Part shown: piece by piece, positions 1 to 6,768 of the stretch | Layout of the letters: each line of letters starts with the position of its first letter | Position numbering within the stretch: position 1 is the stretch's first letter | Source: an uncultured bacterium | GTDB lineage: Bacteria; Planctomycetota; UBA1135; GCA-002686595 | NCBI GenBank assembly: GCA_902826945.1 | Contig: CADEGS010000067.1 | Location: forward strand, 1 to 18,723 | Length of the DNA stretch: 18,723 nucleotides | Direction of reading: 5' to 3' | The notes under the pieces: generated by a model | Told to the model about the DNA's origin: nothing | The model's database searches: none | The model's input: only the letters and a program-made list of their open reading frames with translations | Program-made: the position numbers and the translations under genes

Positions 1-608
1 CGCACGAACTTCGAGGCGCCGTCCATGGCGCCGTAGAACTCGGCCTCGGAGGCGACGCGCTCGCGGCGCTTGCGCGCCACGTCGGTGTCGATCAGGCCGG
101 CGTTCAGGTCGGCATCGATCGCCATCTGCTTGCCGGGCATGGCGTCGAGCACGAAGCGCGCCGCCACCTCGCTGACCCGGCCGGAGCCCTTCGTGATGAC
201 CACGAACTGGATCACGACCAGGATCAGGAAGACGACCAGGCCGACGGTCAGGTCGTCGCCGACGACGTAGCGGCCGAAGGCGGTGATGATCGTGCCGGCC
301 TCGCCGCGGCTCAGGATCAGCCGCGTGCTCGCGACGTTGAGCCCCAGGCGGAACAGCGTGGCGAAGAGGAGGATCGTCGGGAACGTCGACAGCTCGCTCG
401 AGCTGCGCACGTTCATCGTGACGAGCAGCATCAGGAGCGAGGCCGTCACGTTGATCGCGAGCAAGAGGTCCAGGACGCGCGGCGAGAGCGGCGTCAGGAG
501 CGTCACCATCAGCCCCAGGACGCCGATGCCGAGCAGCCAGTCGGCGTACTTGGCCAGGAACGCCCCGGCGCTCTGCATCGTCCGCGGCGTGGCAGGCGAG
601 TCCGTCAT
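1..608 (-). CDS. flhA: Flagellar export gate protein FlhA (N-terminal part, cut by window edge)
   Basis: The reverse strand from the ATG at 606-608 reads open to base 1, giving about 202 N-terminal residues; the C-terminal cytoplasmic domain lies outside the window. FlhA is the large membrane component of the flagellar type III export gate. Visible here are the first hydrophobic segments (from about residue 19, [19 protein letters not shown]), the family stretch [18 protein letters not shown], and the highly conserved FHIPEP-family signature around residues 135-170 ([20 protein letters not shown] followed by [12 protein letters not shown]). The start is supported by an ideal AGGAGG (plus-strand cctcct, 614-619) five bases before ATG. 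It lies 12 nt downstream of the flhB stop as the last visible gene of the fliO-fliP-fliQ-fliR-flhB-flhA run. Identity is near certain from the motif and the gene order. Confidence 0.97.
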   Translation of the reverse strand, partial: MTDSPATPRTMQSAGAFLAKYADWLLGIGVLGLMVTLLTPLSPRVLDLLLAINVTASLLMLLVTMNVRSSSELSTFPTILLFATLFRLGLNVASTRLILSRGEAGTIITAFGRYVVGDDLTVGLVVFLILVVIQFVVITKGSGRVSEVAARFVLDAMPGKQMAIDADLNAGLIDTDVARKRRERVASEAEFYGAMDGASKFV

Positions 609-620
609 CCAGGCCTCCTA

Positions 621-1715
621 CTAGGCCGCCGCGGCGGCCGACCGTCCCTCGCGCAATCGGTAGACGTGCGCCAGGACGGCCGCGACCGCGGCGAAGAGCT
701 CCTCGGGGATCTCGGCGCCGAGCGCGGACTGGCGGAAGAGCGCGCGCGCCAGCGGCACGTCCTCGTGGCAGTGCACTCCGGCCTCGCGCGCGACCGCCTT
801 GATGCGCTGCGCGACGGCGTCCGCCCCCTTGGCCACGACGACCGGCGCCCCGGCCGACGCCCCGCGCTCGTAGCGCAGCGCGACCGCGTAGTGGGTCGGG
901 TTCGTGACGACCACCGTCGCGCGCGGGACGTCGGCCATCATGCGGCGCGTGGCCATCTCCACCTGGATGCGGCGGATGCGCGCCTTGACGCGCGGGTCGC
1001 CGTCGGTGAGGCGGTGCTCCTCCTTGACCTCCTCCTTGGTCATGCGCTGGTCGCGCCGGAACTGCCAGCGCTGGAACGCCACGTCGAGCGCCGCCAGCGC
1101 CAGGATCACGATCACCGCGGCGGCCGTGCAGCGCAGCGCGACCACGCCCAGCGCGCGCAGCAGCGGGCCGAGCTCCGACGTGCCGACGGCGACCACCGCC
1201 GGCACCTGGCGCCAGGCGACCAGGCCGATCGTCGTCGCGATGGCGGCGACCTTCGCCGCCGCCAGCGCCGTGCGCACCGCGCCGCGCGCGGAGAAGAGGC
1301 GGCGGAAGCCCTTGATCGGGTCGAGCTTGGCGGGGTCGAAGCGCACCGCCTTGGTCGCGAGCTGGAAGCCGACCTGGCCGTAGCTCGCGAGCGCCATCAC
1401 GGCCAGCACGGGCACGACCAGGACCAGGATCGGCTCGGCCGTCCAGGCCACCGCCTGGCGCAACCAGCCGGCCGCGCTCGAGACGTCGAGCTCCGCGCGC
1501 CCGCGCGTCGGCAGGTCGCCGATCGTCTGCACCACGCCGCGCGCGACCCGCTCCCAGGCGCGCCCGCCGGCGAGCGTCATGACCGCCATGCCCGCGCACA
1601 GGGAGAGCGCCGCGACGAGCTCCGTCGAGAGCGGCACCTGCCCCTCCTCGCGCGCCTCGCGCAGCCGGCGCGCCGTGGGCTCCTCGGTCTTCTGGTCGCG
1701 GTCCTGCTCGGCCAC
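621..1715 (-). CDS. flhB: Flagellar export gate / substrate-specificity switch protein FlhB
   Basis: 364 residues starting at a GTG (1713-1715), with GGGAGG seven bases upstream inside the end of fliR. FlhB is a membrane protein of the export gate that switches export from hook to filament substrates after cutting itself. The N-terminus has the family start QKTEEPTARRLREAREEGQV. Four hydrophobic segments lie at roughly 31-50, 95-115, 150-175 and 185-212. The linker RMTKEEVKEEHRLTDGDP leads into the cytoplasmic domain, where the autocleavage motif NPTH is intact at residues 272-275 (TNPTHYAVALRY). It follows fliR by three bases and precedes flhA by 12, so it is part of one operon. The length is usual for the family. 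The only oddity is an Ala-rich tail. Confidence 0.97.
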   Translation of the reverse strand: MAEQDRDQKTEEPTARRLREAREEGQVPLSTELVAALSLCAGMAVMTLAGGRAWERVARGVVQTIGDLPTRGRAELDVSSAAGWLRQAVAWTAEPILVLVVPVLAVMALASYGQVGFQLATKAVRFDPAKLDPIKGFRRLFSARGAVRTALAAAKVAAIATTIGLVAWRQVPAVVAVGTSELGPLLRALGVVALRCTAAAVIVILALAALDVAFQRWQFRRDQRMTKEEVKEEHRLTDGDPRVKARIRRIQVEMATRRMMADVPRATVVVTNPTHYAVALRYERGASAGAPVVVAKGADAVAQRIKAVAREAGVHCHEDVPLARALFRQSALGAEIPEELFAAVAAVLAHVYRLREGRSAAAAA

Positions 1716-1718
1716 CGG

Positions 1719-2486
1719 TCAGCCTCCCAGCGCGTCCAGCCCGGCGCGCACCCAGTCGACGAAGCGCTCCTCGAGCCCGCCCATCGCCGGCTCGAGCAGC
1801 GGCGCGAACATCGCCATCGCGCCCAGCGCGACCAGCACGCGCACGCTGAACCCGACCTCGAGCACGTTGAGGTTCGGCACCGCGCGCGCGAGCAGGCCGA
1901 TGCCGATCGAGGTCAGCATCAGGAACACCAGCACGGGCGCGGCGAAGACGATCCCGGACTCGAACATCTGCGCGAACATCTGCGTGGTCGTGCCCGCCAT
2001 CCCGGCGGCGGGCAGGAGCTCGCCCACCGGGGCGCGGCCGAAGGACGCGCCCAGCGCGCGCAGCAGCCAGTGGTGCCCGTTCATCGAGACCACCGTCAGC
2101 AGGAAGAGGTTCTCGTACAGGCTCGTCGTCAGCGCGGTCTGCACGCCGGTGACCGGATCGACCTGACGCGCGACCAGGAAGCCCATCTCGTGGCCCACCA
2201 TCTCCCCCGCCACGTGCACGGCGACGAGCGCCAGGTGCAGGAGGAAGCCCAGGAAGGCGCCCAGCAGCGCCTCGCGCAGCGCCAGCACGCCGAGCAGCAG
2301 CGGGTCGGCCTCGACCTCCGGCATGCCCAGCGCCAGGTGGATCGCGAGCGCGACGAAGAACCCGAGCGCGATCTTGTAGCCGCCGAACTGCGCGCCCTGC
2401 CCGAAGATCGGCGCGGCCGTGAACAGCGCCCCGGTGCGCACCAGCACCAGGCACAGCCCCGCCAGCGATTCCGTCGAGGGCAGCAC
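1719..2486 (-). CDS. fliR: Flagellar export gate protein FliR
   Basis: 255 residues from a GTG start at 2484-2486 (ATG is not available near the N-terminus). FliR is a membrane protein that forms the core of the export-gate channel with FliP and FliQ. The sequence is mostly hydrophobic with about six segments. It shows family features: an N-terminal RTGALFTAAPIFGQG stretch, the AGEMVGHEMGF region near residue 90 followed by ARQVDPVTG, and the AAPVLVFLMLTSIGIGLLARAVPNLNV stretch near residue 160 (written as two parts: AAPVLVFLML and TSIGIGLLARAVPNLNV). The length and position between fliQ (7 nt upstream) and flhB (3 nt downstream) agree with the canonical order. An AGGGA about seven bases ahead of the GTG is a weak ribosome-binding site. 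Confidence 0.95.
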   Translation of the reverse strand: MLPSTESLAGLCLVLVRTGALFTAAPIFGQGAQFGGYKIALGFFVALAIHLALGMPEVEADPLLLGVLALREALLGAFLGFLLHLALVAVHVAGEMVGHEMGFLVARQVDPVTGVQTALTTSLYENLFLLTVVSMNGHHWLLRALGASFGRAPVGELLPAAGMAGTTTQMFAQMFESGIVFAAPVLVFLMLTSIGIGLLARAVPNLNVLEVGFSVRVLVALGAMAMFAPLLEPAMGGLEERFVDWVRAGLDALGG

Positions 2487-2493
2487 GGCGTCC

Positions 2494-2763
2494 CTAGCCC
2501 AGCCCGAAGGTCTTGAGCTGCGCGAAGACCCGCTCGCAGTAGTCGCGCAGGAGCCCGATCGTCGGCGCCAGGAGCAGGAACGTGACGCCGACGACCGCGA
2601 TCATCTTCGGCACCAGGCTGAGCGTCTGCTCCTGGACCGACGTCAGCGCCTGGAACAGGCTGACCGCCACGCCGACCACCAGGCCGACGACGAGCACGGG
2701 CCCGGCCACGATCAGCACCGTCAGGAGCAGGTCGCGCGCGAGGTCGATGATCTGCAGGTCCAT
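2494..2763 (-). CDS. fliQ: Flagellar export gate protein FliQ
   Basis: 89 residues, the normal size for FliQ, a small protein with two membrane hairpin segments (about 11-44 and 57-77) that packs around FliP in the export gate. The conserved turn SVQEQTLSLVPK is at residues 52-63. The frame stays open further upstream to 2808, but the ATG at 2761-2763 gives the standard N-terminus MDLQIIDLAR. The longer form would add 15 residues overlapping the end of fliP. It lies eight bases after the fliP stop and seven before the fliR start, in the same operon. Identity is based on size, motif and order. Confidence 0.95.
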   Translation of the reverse strand: MDLQIIDLARDLLLTVLIVAGPVLVVGLVVGVAVSLFQALTSVQEQTLSLVPKMIAVVGVTFLLLAPTIGLLRDYCERVFAQLKTFGLG

Positions 2764-2771
2764 CGCGGGCC

Positions 2772-3527
2772 TCAGGTGCTGACGAACGAGGTCACGAGCG
2801 ACTCGCACACCAGGTGCCAGCCGTCGACGAGCACGAAGAGCAGGATCTTGAGCGGCGTCGAGATCATCACGGGCGGCAGCATGAACATGCCCATCGAGAT
2901 CAGGATGCTGGCCACGACGAGGTCGATGACCAGGAACGGCAGGAACAGCAGGAAGCCCATCTGGAACGAGGTCTTGAGCTCGCTCAGGATGAACGCCGGC
3001 ACGATCACGCGCAGCGCGGGCGGCGTCTCCCCCTCCGCCTGCGCATCCTGGTCGGCGTGCGCGGGGTCGTGCGCCAGCGCCTCGAACAGGCGCACCTCGC
3101 TCTCGCGCGTGTTGGCGACGAGGAAGCCGCGCAGCTCGCTCCAGGCCGCCTCGCCCGCGTCGGCCATCGCGAGCTCGCCCGCGCGGTAGGGCCGGTACGC
3201 GCGCTCGTAGACGCGCGAGAACACCGGCGCCATCACGAAGCTCGAGAGGAACAGCGCCAGCCCGATCAGCACGGGGTTCGGCGGCAGCTCGTTCACGGCC
3301 AGCGAGCGGCGCACGAACGAGAGCACGATCAGGATGCGCGTGAAGCAGGTGACGGTGATCAGGATCGCCGGCAGGAGCGAGAGCACCGTCAGGAGGACGG
3401 CGATCTCGACCGCGGCGGAGAGGCGCAGCGGCGCCTCGGGATCCGCCGGCGGTCCGCCGGCCTGCGCCCAGGCGCCGCCGGCGAGCAGGAGGAGCGCGGC
3501 CAGGACCGCGCGCGGGCGAGCGCTCAT
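2772..3527 (-). CDS. fliP: Flagellar export gate protein FliP
   Basis: 251 residues. FliP is the main channel-forming subunit of the export gate. It starts at the ATG 3525-3527, which overlaps the fliO stop in an ATGA junction. The frame is open much further upstream, but that extension is low-complexity Arg/Pro sequence and antisense-like. Residues 1-22 look like a cleavable signal peptide (MSARPRAVLAALLLLAGGAWA), as is known for FliP. Family stretches are present: RILIVLSFVRRSLAVNELPP, LALFLSSFVMAPVFSRVYE, the ELKTSFQMGFLLFLPFLVIDLV region (written as ELKTSFQMGFLL and FLPFLVIDLV), and SMGMFMLPPVMISTPLK. The central periplasmic part carries an acidic insert (HDPAHADQDAQAEGE). Confidence 0.96.
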   Translation of the reverse strand: MSARPRAVLAALLLLAGGAWAQAGGPPADPEAPLRLSAAVEIAVLLTVLSLLPAILITVTCFTRILIVLSFVRRSLAVNELPPNPVLIGLALFLSSFVMAPVFSRVYERAYRPYRAGELAMADAGEAAWSELRGFLVANTRESEVRLFEALAHDPAHADQDAQAEGETPPALRVIVPAFILSELKTSFQMGFLLFLPFLVIDLVVASILISMGMFMLPPVMISTPLKILLFVLVDGWHLVCESLVTSFVST

Positions 3528-3976
3528 CCCAGGATCCCCCCGGGCTCGAGCCGCGGCCCGGCGGCCTCGCGGCGCGCGGCGGGCACGAGCGACTCGAGGT
3601 GCTCCTCGAAGGCGCCCTCGCGGCCGGCGGCCGGGGGGGTCGGCGCGGCCGGCGCGACGCTCGCCTCGACCCCCTCGAGCTCCGCGATCGAGCACAGCTC
3701 CTTCTCCCCCTGCCCGATCAGGAAGACGCGCTCGTAGCAGCTCACGACGACGAGCCGCTTCGCGCCTCCGAGGGGCAGGACGTCGACGACGCGCAGCGAG
3801 CGCCGCGCCGCGCGCGCCGCCAGCGCTCGCCCGAAGGCCCGCCGGAAGACGTGGGCCACGCCCAGGATCAGGAGCAGGAGGCCCCCGCATACGAGGAAGT
3901 AGCGGGTCAGATCCGGTCCCGCCGGAGCGTCGGCGGGAAGCGCGGCCAGCGCGCCGAGGAAGGGGACGTGGAGCAT
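3524..3976 (-). CDS. fliO: Flagellar biosynthesis protein FliO
   Basis: 150 residues, first gene of the export-gate operon. FliO is a small bitopic protein that helps assemble the FliP ring. One membrane segment lies at about residues 26-43 (YFLVCGGLLLLILGVAHVF). It is followed by a basic stretch and the conserved cytoplasmic SH3-like strand pattern LRVVDVLPLGGAKRLVVVSC, then ERVFLIGQGEKELCSIAEL. The C-terminal 45 residues are a Pro/Ala/Glu-rich tail without recognised function. The start at ATG 3974-3976 is chosen because it gives the usual N-terminal length; no good Shine-Dalgarno precedes it, and a hairpin sits 11 bases upstream. It overlaps fliP by four bases. FliO sequences diverge strongly, so the call rests on position plus this pattern. 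Confidence 0.85.
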   Translation of the reverse strand: MLHVPFLGALAALPADAPAGPDLTRYFLVCGGLLLLILGVAHVFRRAFGRALAARAARRSLRVVDVLPLGGAKRLVVVSCYERVFLIGQGEKELCSIAELEGVEASVAPAAPTPPAAGREGAFEEHLESLVPAARREAAGPRLEPGGILG

Positions 3977-3987
3977 CGGACGCGGGC

Positions 3988-4016
3988 CCGAAGAGGGCCT
4001 GCGACGGCCTCTTCGG
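3988..4016 (-). promoter_or_regulatory. Hairpin in the fliO leader
   Basis: CCGAAGAGG at 3988-3996 and CC at 3998-3999 pair with GGCCTCTTCGG at 4006-4016, leaving one bulged base and a six-base loop. The hairpin ends 11 nt before the fliO ATG. It has no T tract on either side, so a leader structure affecting fliO translation is at least as likely as a terminator for the upstream regulator gene. The role is inferred. Confidence 0.45.
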
Positions 4017-4050
4017 CCGGCCCTGGCCGGGCCTTGTCCCGCGACCTGCC

Positions 4051-4071
4051 GGTGTCGCGAAATGCGACACC
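4051..4071. promoter_or_regulatory. Perfect 8-bp dyad upstream of fliO, shared with the first flagellin
   Basis: GGTGTCGC (4051-4058) and GCGACACC (4064-4071) form a perfect inverted repeat around GAAAT, 75-95 nt before the fliO ATG. A nearly identical sequence lies just upstream of the flagellin at 9173 (9197-9217). A DNA-binding dyad (operator) is the simplest reading. The bound protein is unknown; the FixJ-type regulator next door is one candidate by position only. Confidence 0.5.
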
Positions 4072-4140
4072 CGGCGCTCCCCTCCGCAGCGTTCGCTTTC
4101 GCGACGGGGCCGCTGCACCCGCCGGCGGCGGGAAGGCGTC

Positions 4141-4797
4141 CTAGTGCGTCCCGGTCTCCGGAGGGCGGGACGGGCCGTCCGCTCCCGCACCTTGCGAGGC
4201 CACCGCGAGCCGCACCAGGTCGGTCACCGACTCGACGCCGAGCTTGTGCATCACGTTGGCGCGGTGGAAGTCCACCGTGCGCTTGGAGAGGCACATGCGC
4301 GCCGCGGCCTCCTTGCTCGAGAGGCCCGCCACGACGAGGTCGAAGACCTCGCGCTCGCGCGCCGTCAGCATCGCCAGCCGCTCGTCGGCCTGCGCCAGCT
4401 CCTGGCGGCGCGCCTGGCGGCGGCGGTCCTCCTCGATGGCCCGGCCGACCGCGTCGAGCAGCTCCTCCGAGCGCCACGGCTTCTCGAGGAAGTCGAGGAC
4501 GCCCTGGCGCAGGGCCTGGATGACCATCGGCGCCGTGGCGTTCCCGGTGACCATGACGACCGGCAGGTCGGGATCGAGCGCCTGCAGACGGCGCTGCAGC
4601 TCGAGCCCGCTCATCATGGGGAGAAACACGTCGGCCAGGAGGCACTGCGGGTGCCGCGGCCGGTACGTCGTCAGGAAGCTCCGCGGATCGAGGTAGCTCG
4701 CGACCTCGTACCCGGAGCGCTCGAGGAGCTCCCGGACGACTCTCAGGACCCCGTCGTCGTCGTCGAGGACGTGGACAAGCGGACGGCTCGCGAGCAT
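4141..4797 (-). CDS. FixJ-type response regulator (receiver + LuxR-type HTH), orphan
   Basis: 218 residues from ATG 4795-4797, with GGGGGA about eight bases upstream. It is a two-component transcription regulator of the FixJ/NarL class. The receiver (about 6-120) has the acidic cluster DDDD at 12-15, phospho-acceptor Asp56 (LLADVFLP), Thr84 (VMVTGN) and Lys106 (LEKPW), all intact. The C-terminal LuxR-type HTH (about 144-205) begins LTAREREVFDLVVAGLSSKE and contains the recognition-helix stretch LSKRTVDFHRANVMHKLGV. The frame continues upstream to 4929, but that part has no receiver similarity. No kinase is adjacent. It stands between fliO and the phosphoesterase gene, on the same strand as the flagellar genes, with 132 nt in front and 164 nt behind. 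The target genes are unknown; control of the neighbouring flagellar operons is an inference from position. Confidence 0.92.
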   Translation of the reverse strand: MLASRPLVHVLDDDDGVLRVVRELLERSGYEVASYLDPRSFLTTYRPRHPQCLLADVFLPMMSGLELQRRLQALDPDLPVVMVTGNATAPMVIQALRQGVLDFLEKPWRSEELLDAVGRAIEEDRRRQARRQELAQADERLAMLTAREREVFDLVVAGLSSKEAAARMCLSKRTVDFHRANVMHKLGVESVTDLVRLAVASQGAGADGPSRPPETGTH

Positions 4798-4929
4798 GGA
4801 TGGTGTCCCCCGGGAGCCTCGCGGGAAGGCGAGCGCCCCTCCGGACCTCGGCAGACTACCGTCGGATCCGCGGGAGCTGTGACGGATTCCTGGGGCACGA
4901 GCGAGATGGCGCATTGGCACGCGCCGCAC

Positions 4930-5997
4930 CTAGCGCGCCGGCACGAGATCGATCACGACGATCTCGGGATCGCAGAGGAAGCGCACGCGCGGAGCGAGCC
5001 CGCGTTCCATGCCCACGCCGCGCGACACGATCAGCGTTCCCCCTCCCGGCAGCTCCGTGCGGCCGCTCGCCCACGCCCGCGGCACGGCCGAGAGCGTCAC
5101 GAGCGGCCCGATGCCTGGTATTTGTACTTGGCCGCCGTGCGTGTGCCCGGCCAGCGCCAGGTCGAAGGAGGCCCCGCCGAGGACGAAGTCCGGGGCGTGC
5201 CCGAGCGCGACCACGAAGCGCTCGCTGGGCGGGAGCTCGAGCGCGGCGTCGAAGGAGTCGGCGAAGGAGAGCGCGCACAGGCGCAGCTCGCCGACGTCGA
5301 GCGCGGCGCTCTCGGCGAAGGCGCGCGCCTCCAGGCCGGCGAAGATCGCCTGCCAGCCCGGACGGTCCACGTTGCCCTCCACGGCGTAGACGCCGAGCGG
5401 CGCGCGCAGGCCCTCCTCGCAGAGGAGCGCGTTGAGCGCGCCGACCAGGCGCTCGTACTCGGGCGGGCGGGCCTGCACGTAGTCGCCCGCGAGGAGCACG
5501 GCGTCGGGGCGCTCGGCGAGCGCGGCGCGCAGGACGCGGCGCTCGAAGGCGCCGACCCGGTCGGTCTGCAGGTCCGCGAGCAGCACCAGGCGCAGCGGCG
5601 CGCGCAGCTTGGCGCTGGAGACGACGTGATGCGCGACGCGCAGCGCGCGCGGCCCGCGCACGAAGCCTTCCAGCGCGGCGGCCGCCAGGAAGAGCGCCAA
5701 GACGGACGCGGCGCGGGCGAGCGCGCGGTGCCGCGCGCGCACCAGCCACGCCGCCGCGAGGAGCAGCGGGATGCCGTGCGGGAACAGGCCGTGCGCGACG
5801 AGGCCGAGGAACGTGAAGAACGATCCCTCGAAGCGGTCGTCGCTCGCGAGCGCCATCCCCGCCAGCGCGACCAGCGCCAGGCCCGCGAGCCACGCGAGCG
5901 CCGCCGCCGCCAGGCGCGCCGGCCGCCGGTCGCGCGCCACGAGGCGCAGCGCGAGGACGTCGAGCACGAGGAGCGCCAGGTGGGCGACGAGGACCAC
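4930..5997 (-). CDS. Membrane-anchored metallophosphoesterase-like protein with altered metal motifs
   Basis: 355 residues from a GTG (5995-5997). The N-terminal third holds about four hydrophobic segments (roughly 4-20, 29-51, 59-86, 96-112). It is followed by a calcineurin-like phosphoesterase domain of the YkuE type (about 134-355). Motifs in order: LVLLADLQTD (Asp142; Gln144 where the family has His), LLAGDYV (Asp172), EGNVD (Asn209; Val210 where GNHD has His), ALGHAPDF (His267) and LAGHTHGGQ (His285, His287). Two of the usual histidines are therefore missing while the rest remain. YkuE-like enzymes act on phosphorylated membrane lipids or related substrates; the substrate here cannot be told. 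It lies 34 nt after the fliT-like gene on the same strand, so it may be cotranscribed with fliD-fliS. A role in motility is not implied by the family. Confidence 0.85.
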   Translation of the reverse strand: MVLVAHLALLVLDVLALRLVARDRRPARLAAAALAWLAGLALVALAGMALASDDRFEGSFFTFLGLVAHGLFPHGIPLLLAAAWLVRARHRALARAASVLALFLAAAALEGFVRGPRALRVAHHVVSSAKLRAPLRLVLLADLQTDRVGAFERRVLRAALAERPDAVLLAGDYVQARPPEYERLVGALNALLCEEGLRAPLGVYAVEGNVDRPGWQAIFAGLEARAFAESAALDVGELRLCALSFADSFDAALELPPSERFVVALGHAPDFVLGGASFDLALAGHTHGGQVQIPGIGPLVTLSAVPRAWASGRTELPGGGTLIVSRGVGMERGLAPRVRFLCDPEIVVIDLVPAR

Positions 5998-6031
5998 GGC
6001 GCGAGATCCTACGGCGCCGTGCGCGCGCCGC

Positions 6032-6385
6032 TCAGCCGGCCAGGTCGCAGGCGCGCGGCTCGGGGCCCGGGGCGCGCTCGGCGGAGGCCGCGCGCAGGGC
6101 GCCGCGCGCGCGCCGCACCTGCTCGAGCTCGCCCGCCAGGCCCTCGCGCGTGCGGCGCGCCTCGACGGCCGCGACGGCGTGCAGGCGCTGCGCGTCGCGC
6201 AGGCGCGCGCGGGCGGCGTCGGAGAGCGGCACGGCGTCGGCCTCCTGCAGCGCGCGGAAGCGCTCGTAGGCCGCCTGGCAGCGCTCCCAGGGGCGTGCGC
6301 CGGCGCGCGGTCCGCCGAGCGCGTCGAGCAGGTCCTCGAGCGCCCGCACGAGCGCGTCGAGCGCGTCGAGGCGGGGGTCGCTCAC
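6032..6385 (-). CDS. Small helical protein downstream of fliS, candidate FliT-type chaperone
   Basis: 117 residues starting at GTG 6383-6385, whose GTGA overlaps the fliS stop. No domain is recognisable with certainty. The sequence is charged and almost entirely predicted helical, with heptad-like Leu/Ala spacing (LDALDALVRALEDLLDALGG at 6-25; EGLAGELEQVRRARGALRAA at 81-100) and a Pro-containing tail. In many bacteria the gene after fliS is fliT, which codes for a small helical export chaperone of FliD. Size, fold type and place match, so FliT is the best guess, but FliT sequences are too variable for eye recognition. A FlgN-like or unrelated helical protein is the alternative. The frame runs upstream to 6571 inside fliS, which is taken as a shadow. 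Confidence 0.65.
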   Translation of the reverse strand: MSDPRLDALDALVRALEDLLDALGGPRAGARPWERCQAAYERFRALQEADAVPLSDAARARLRDAQRLHAVAAVEARRTREGLAGELEQVRRARGALRAASAERAPGPEPRACDLAG

Positions 6386-6768
6386 GCCGACGCCGTCTGC
6401 TGCACGTCGATCGAGCGCCAGGCCGAGAGCAGGATCTCCAGGATCGAGCGCGCATCCGCCAGGGGCTCGACGGTGCGGTCGAGCAGGGCGTCGTGGATCT
6501 TGCGCTCGACGAACAGGTAGAGCGCGTTCAGGTCCGTGCTCAGCTCGCGCGCGCGCTCGTGGTCGAGGCACAGCCGCAGCTCGGCGACGACGGCGTGCGC
6601 GCGGCGCAGCCGCTCGCCGAAGGCCGCCGGGGCGTCGTGCGGGTCGATGCTCTCCGCCTGCGTCAGGAAGCGCAGCGCTCCCTCGTACATCATCTGCACG
6701 ATCTTGAGCGGCGGGGCGTTCTCGTACTGGGCCAGCTTGTAGGTGGAGGCGGCGGTCGTGGCTTTCAT
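6382..6768 (-). CDS. fliS: Flagellin export chaperone FliS
   Basis: 128 residues, the usual FliS length. FliS binds the C-terminus of newly made flagellin in the cytoplasm and prevents premature polymerisation before export. Conserved features are the N-terminal YENAPPLKIVQMMYEGALRF stretch (residues 15-34, cf. the family Y-x-x-x-x-P-x-x-L-x-x-x-L-Y-x-x pattern) and the central ELSTDLNALYLFVERKIHDA region with LNALYLF. The ATG at 6766-6768 overlaps the fliD stop (ATGA), and the stop overlaps the next gene's GTG, so the three genes are translationally coupled. Confidence 0.95.
   Translation of the reverse strand: MKATTAASTYKLAQYENAPPLKIVQMMYEGALRFLTQAESIDPHDAPAAFGERLRRAHAVVAELRLCLDHERARELSTDLNALYLFVERKIHDALLDRTVEPLADARSILEILLSAWRSIDVQQTASA

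Noticed and set aside
2764..2808. Longer N-terminus for FliQ
   Set aside because: It would add 15 residues not found in the family and overlap the fliP coding end; the 89-residue form has the standard start.
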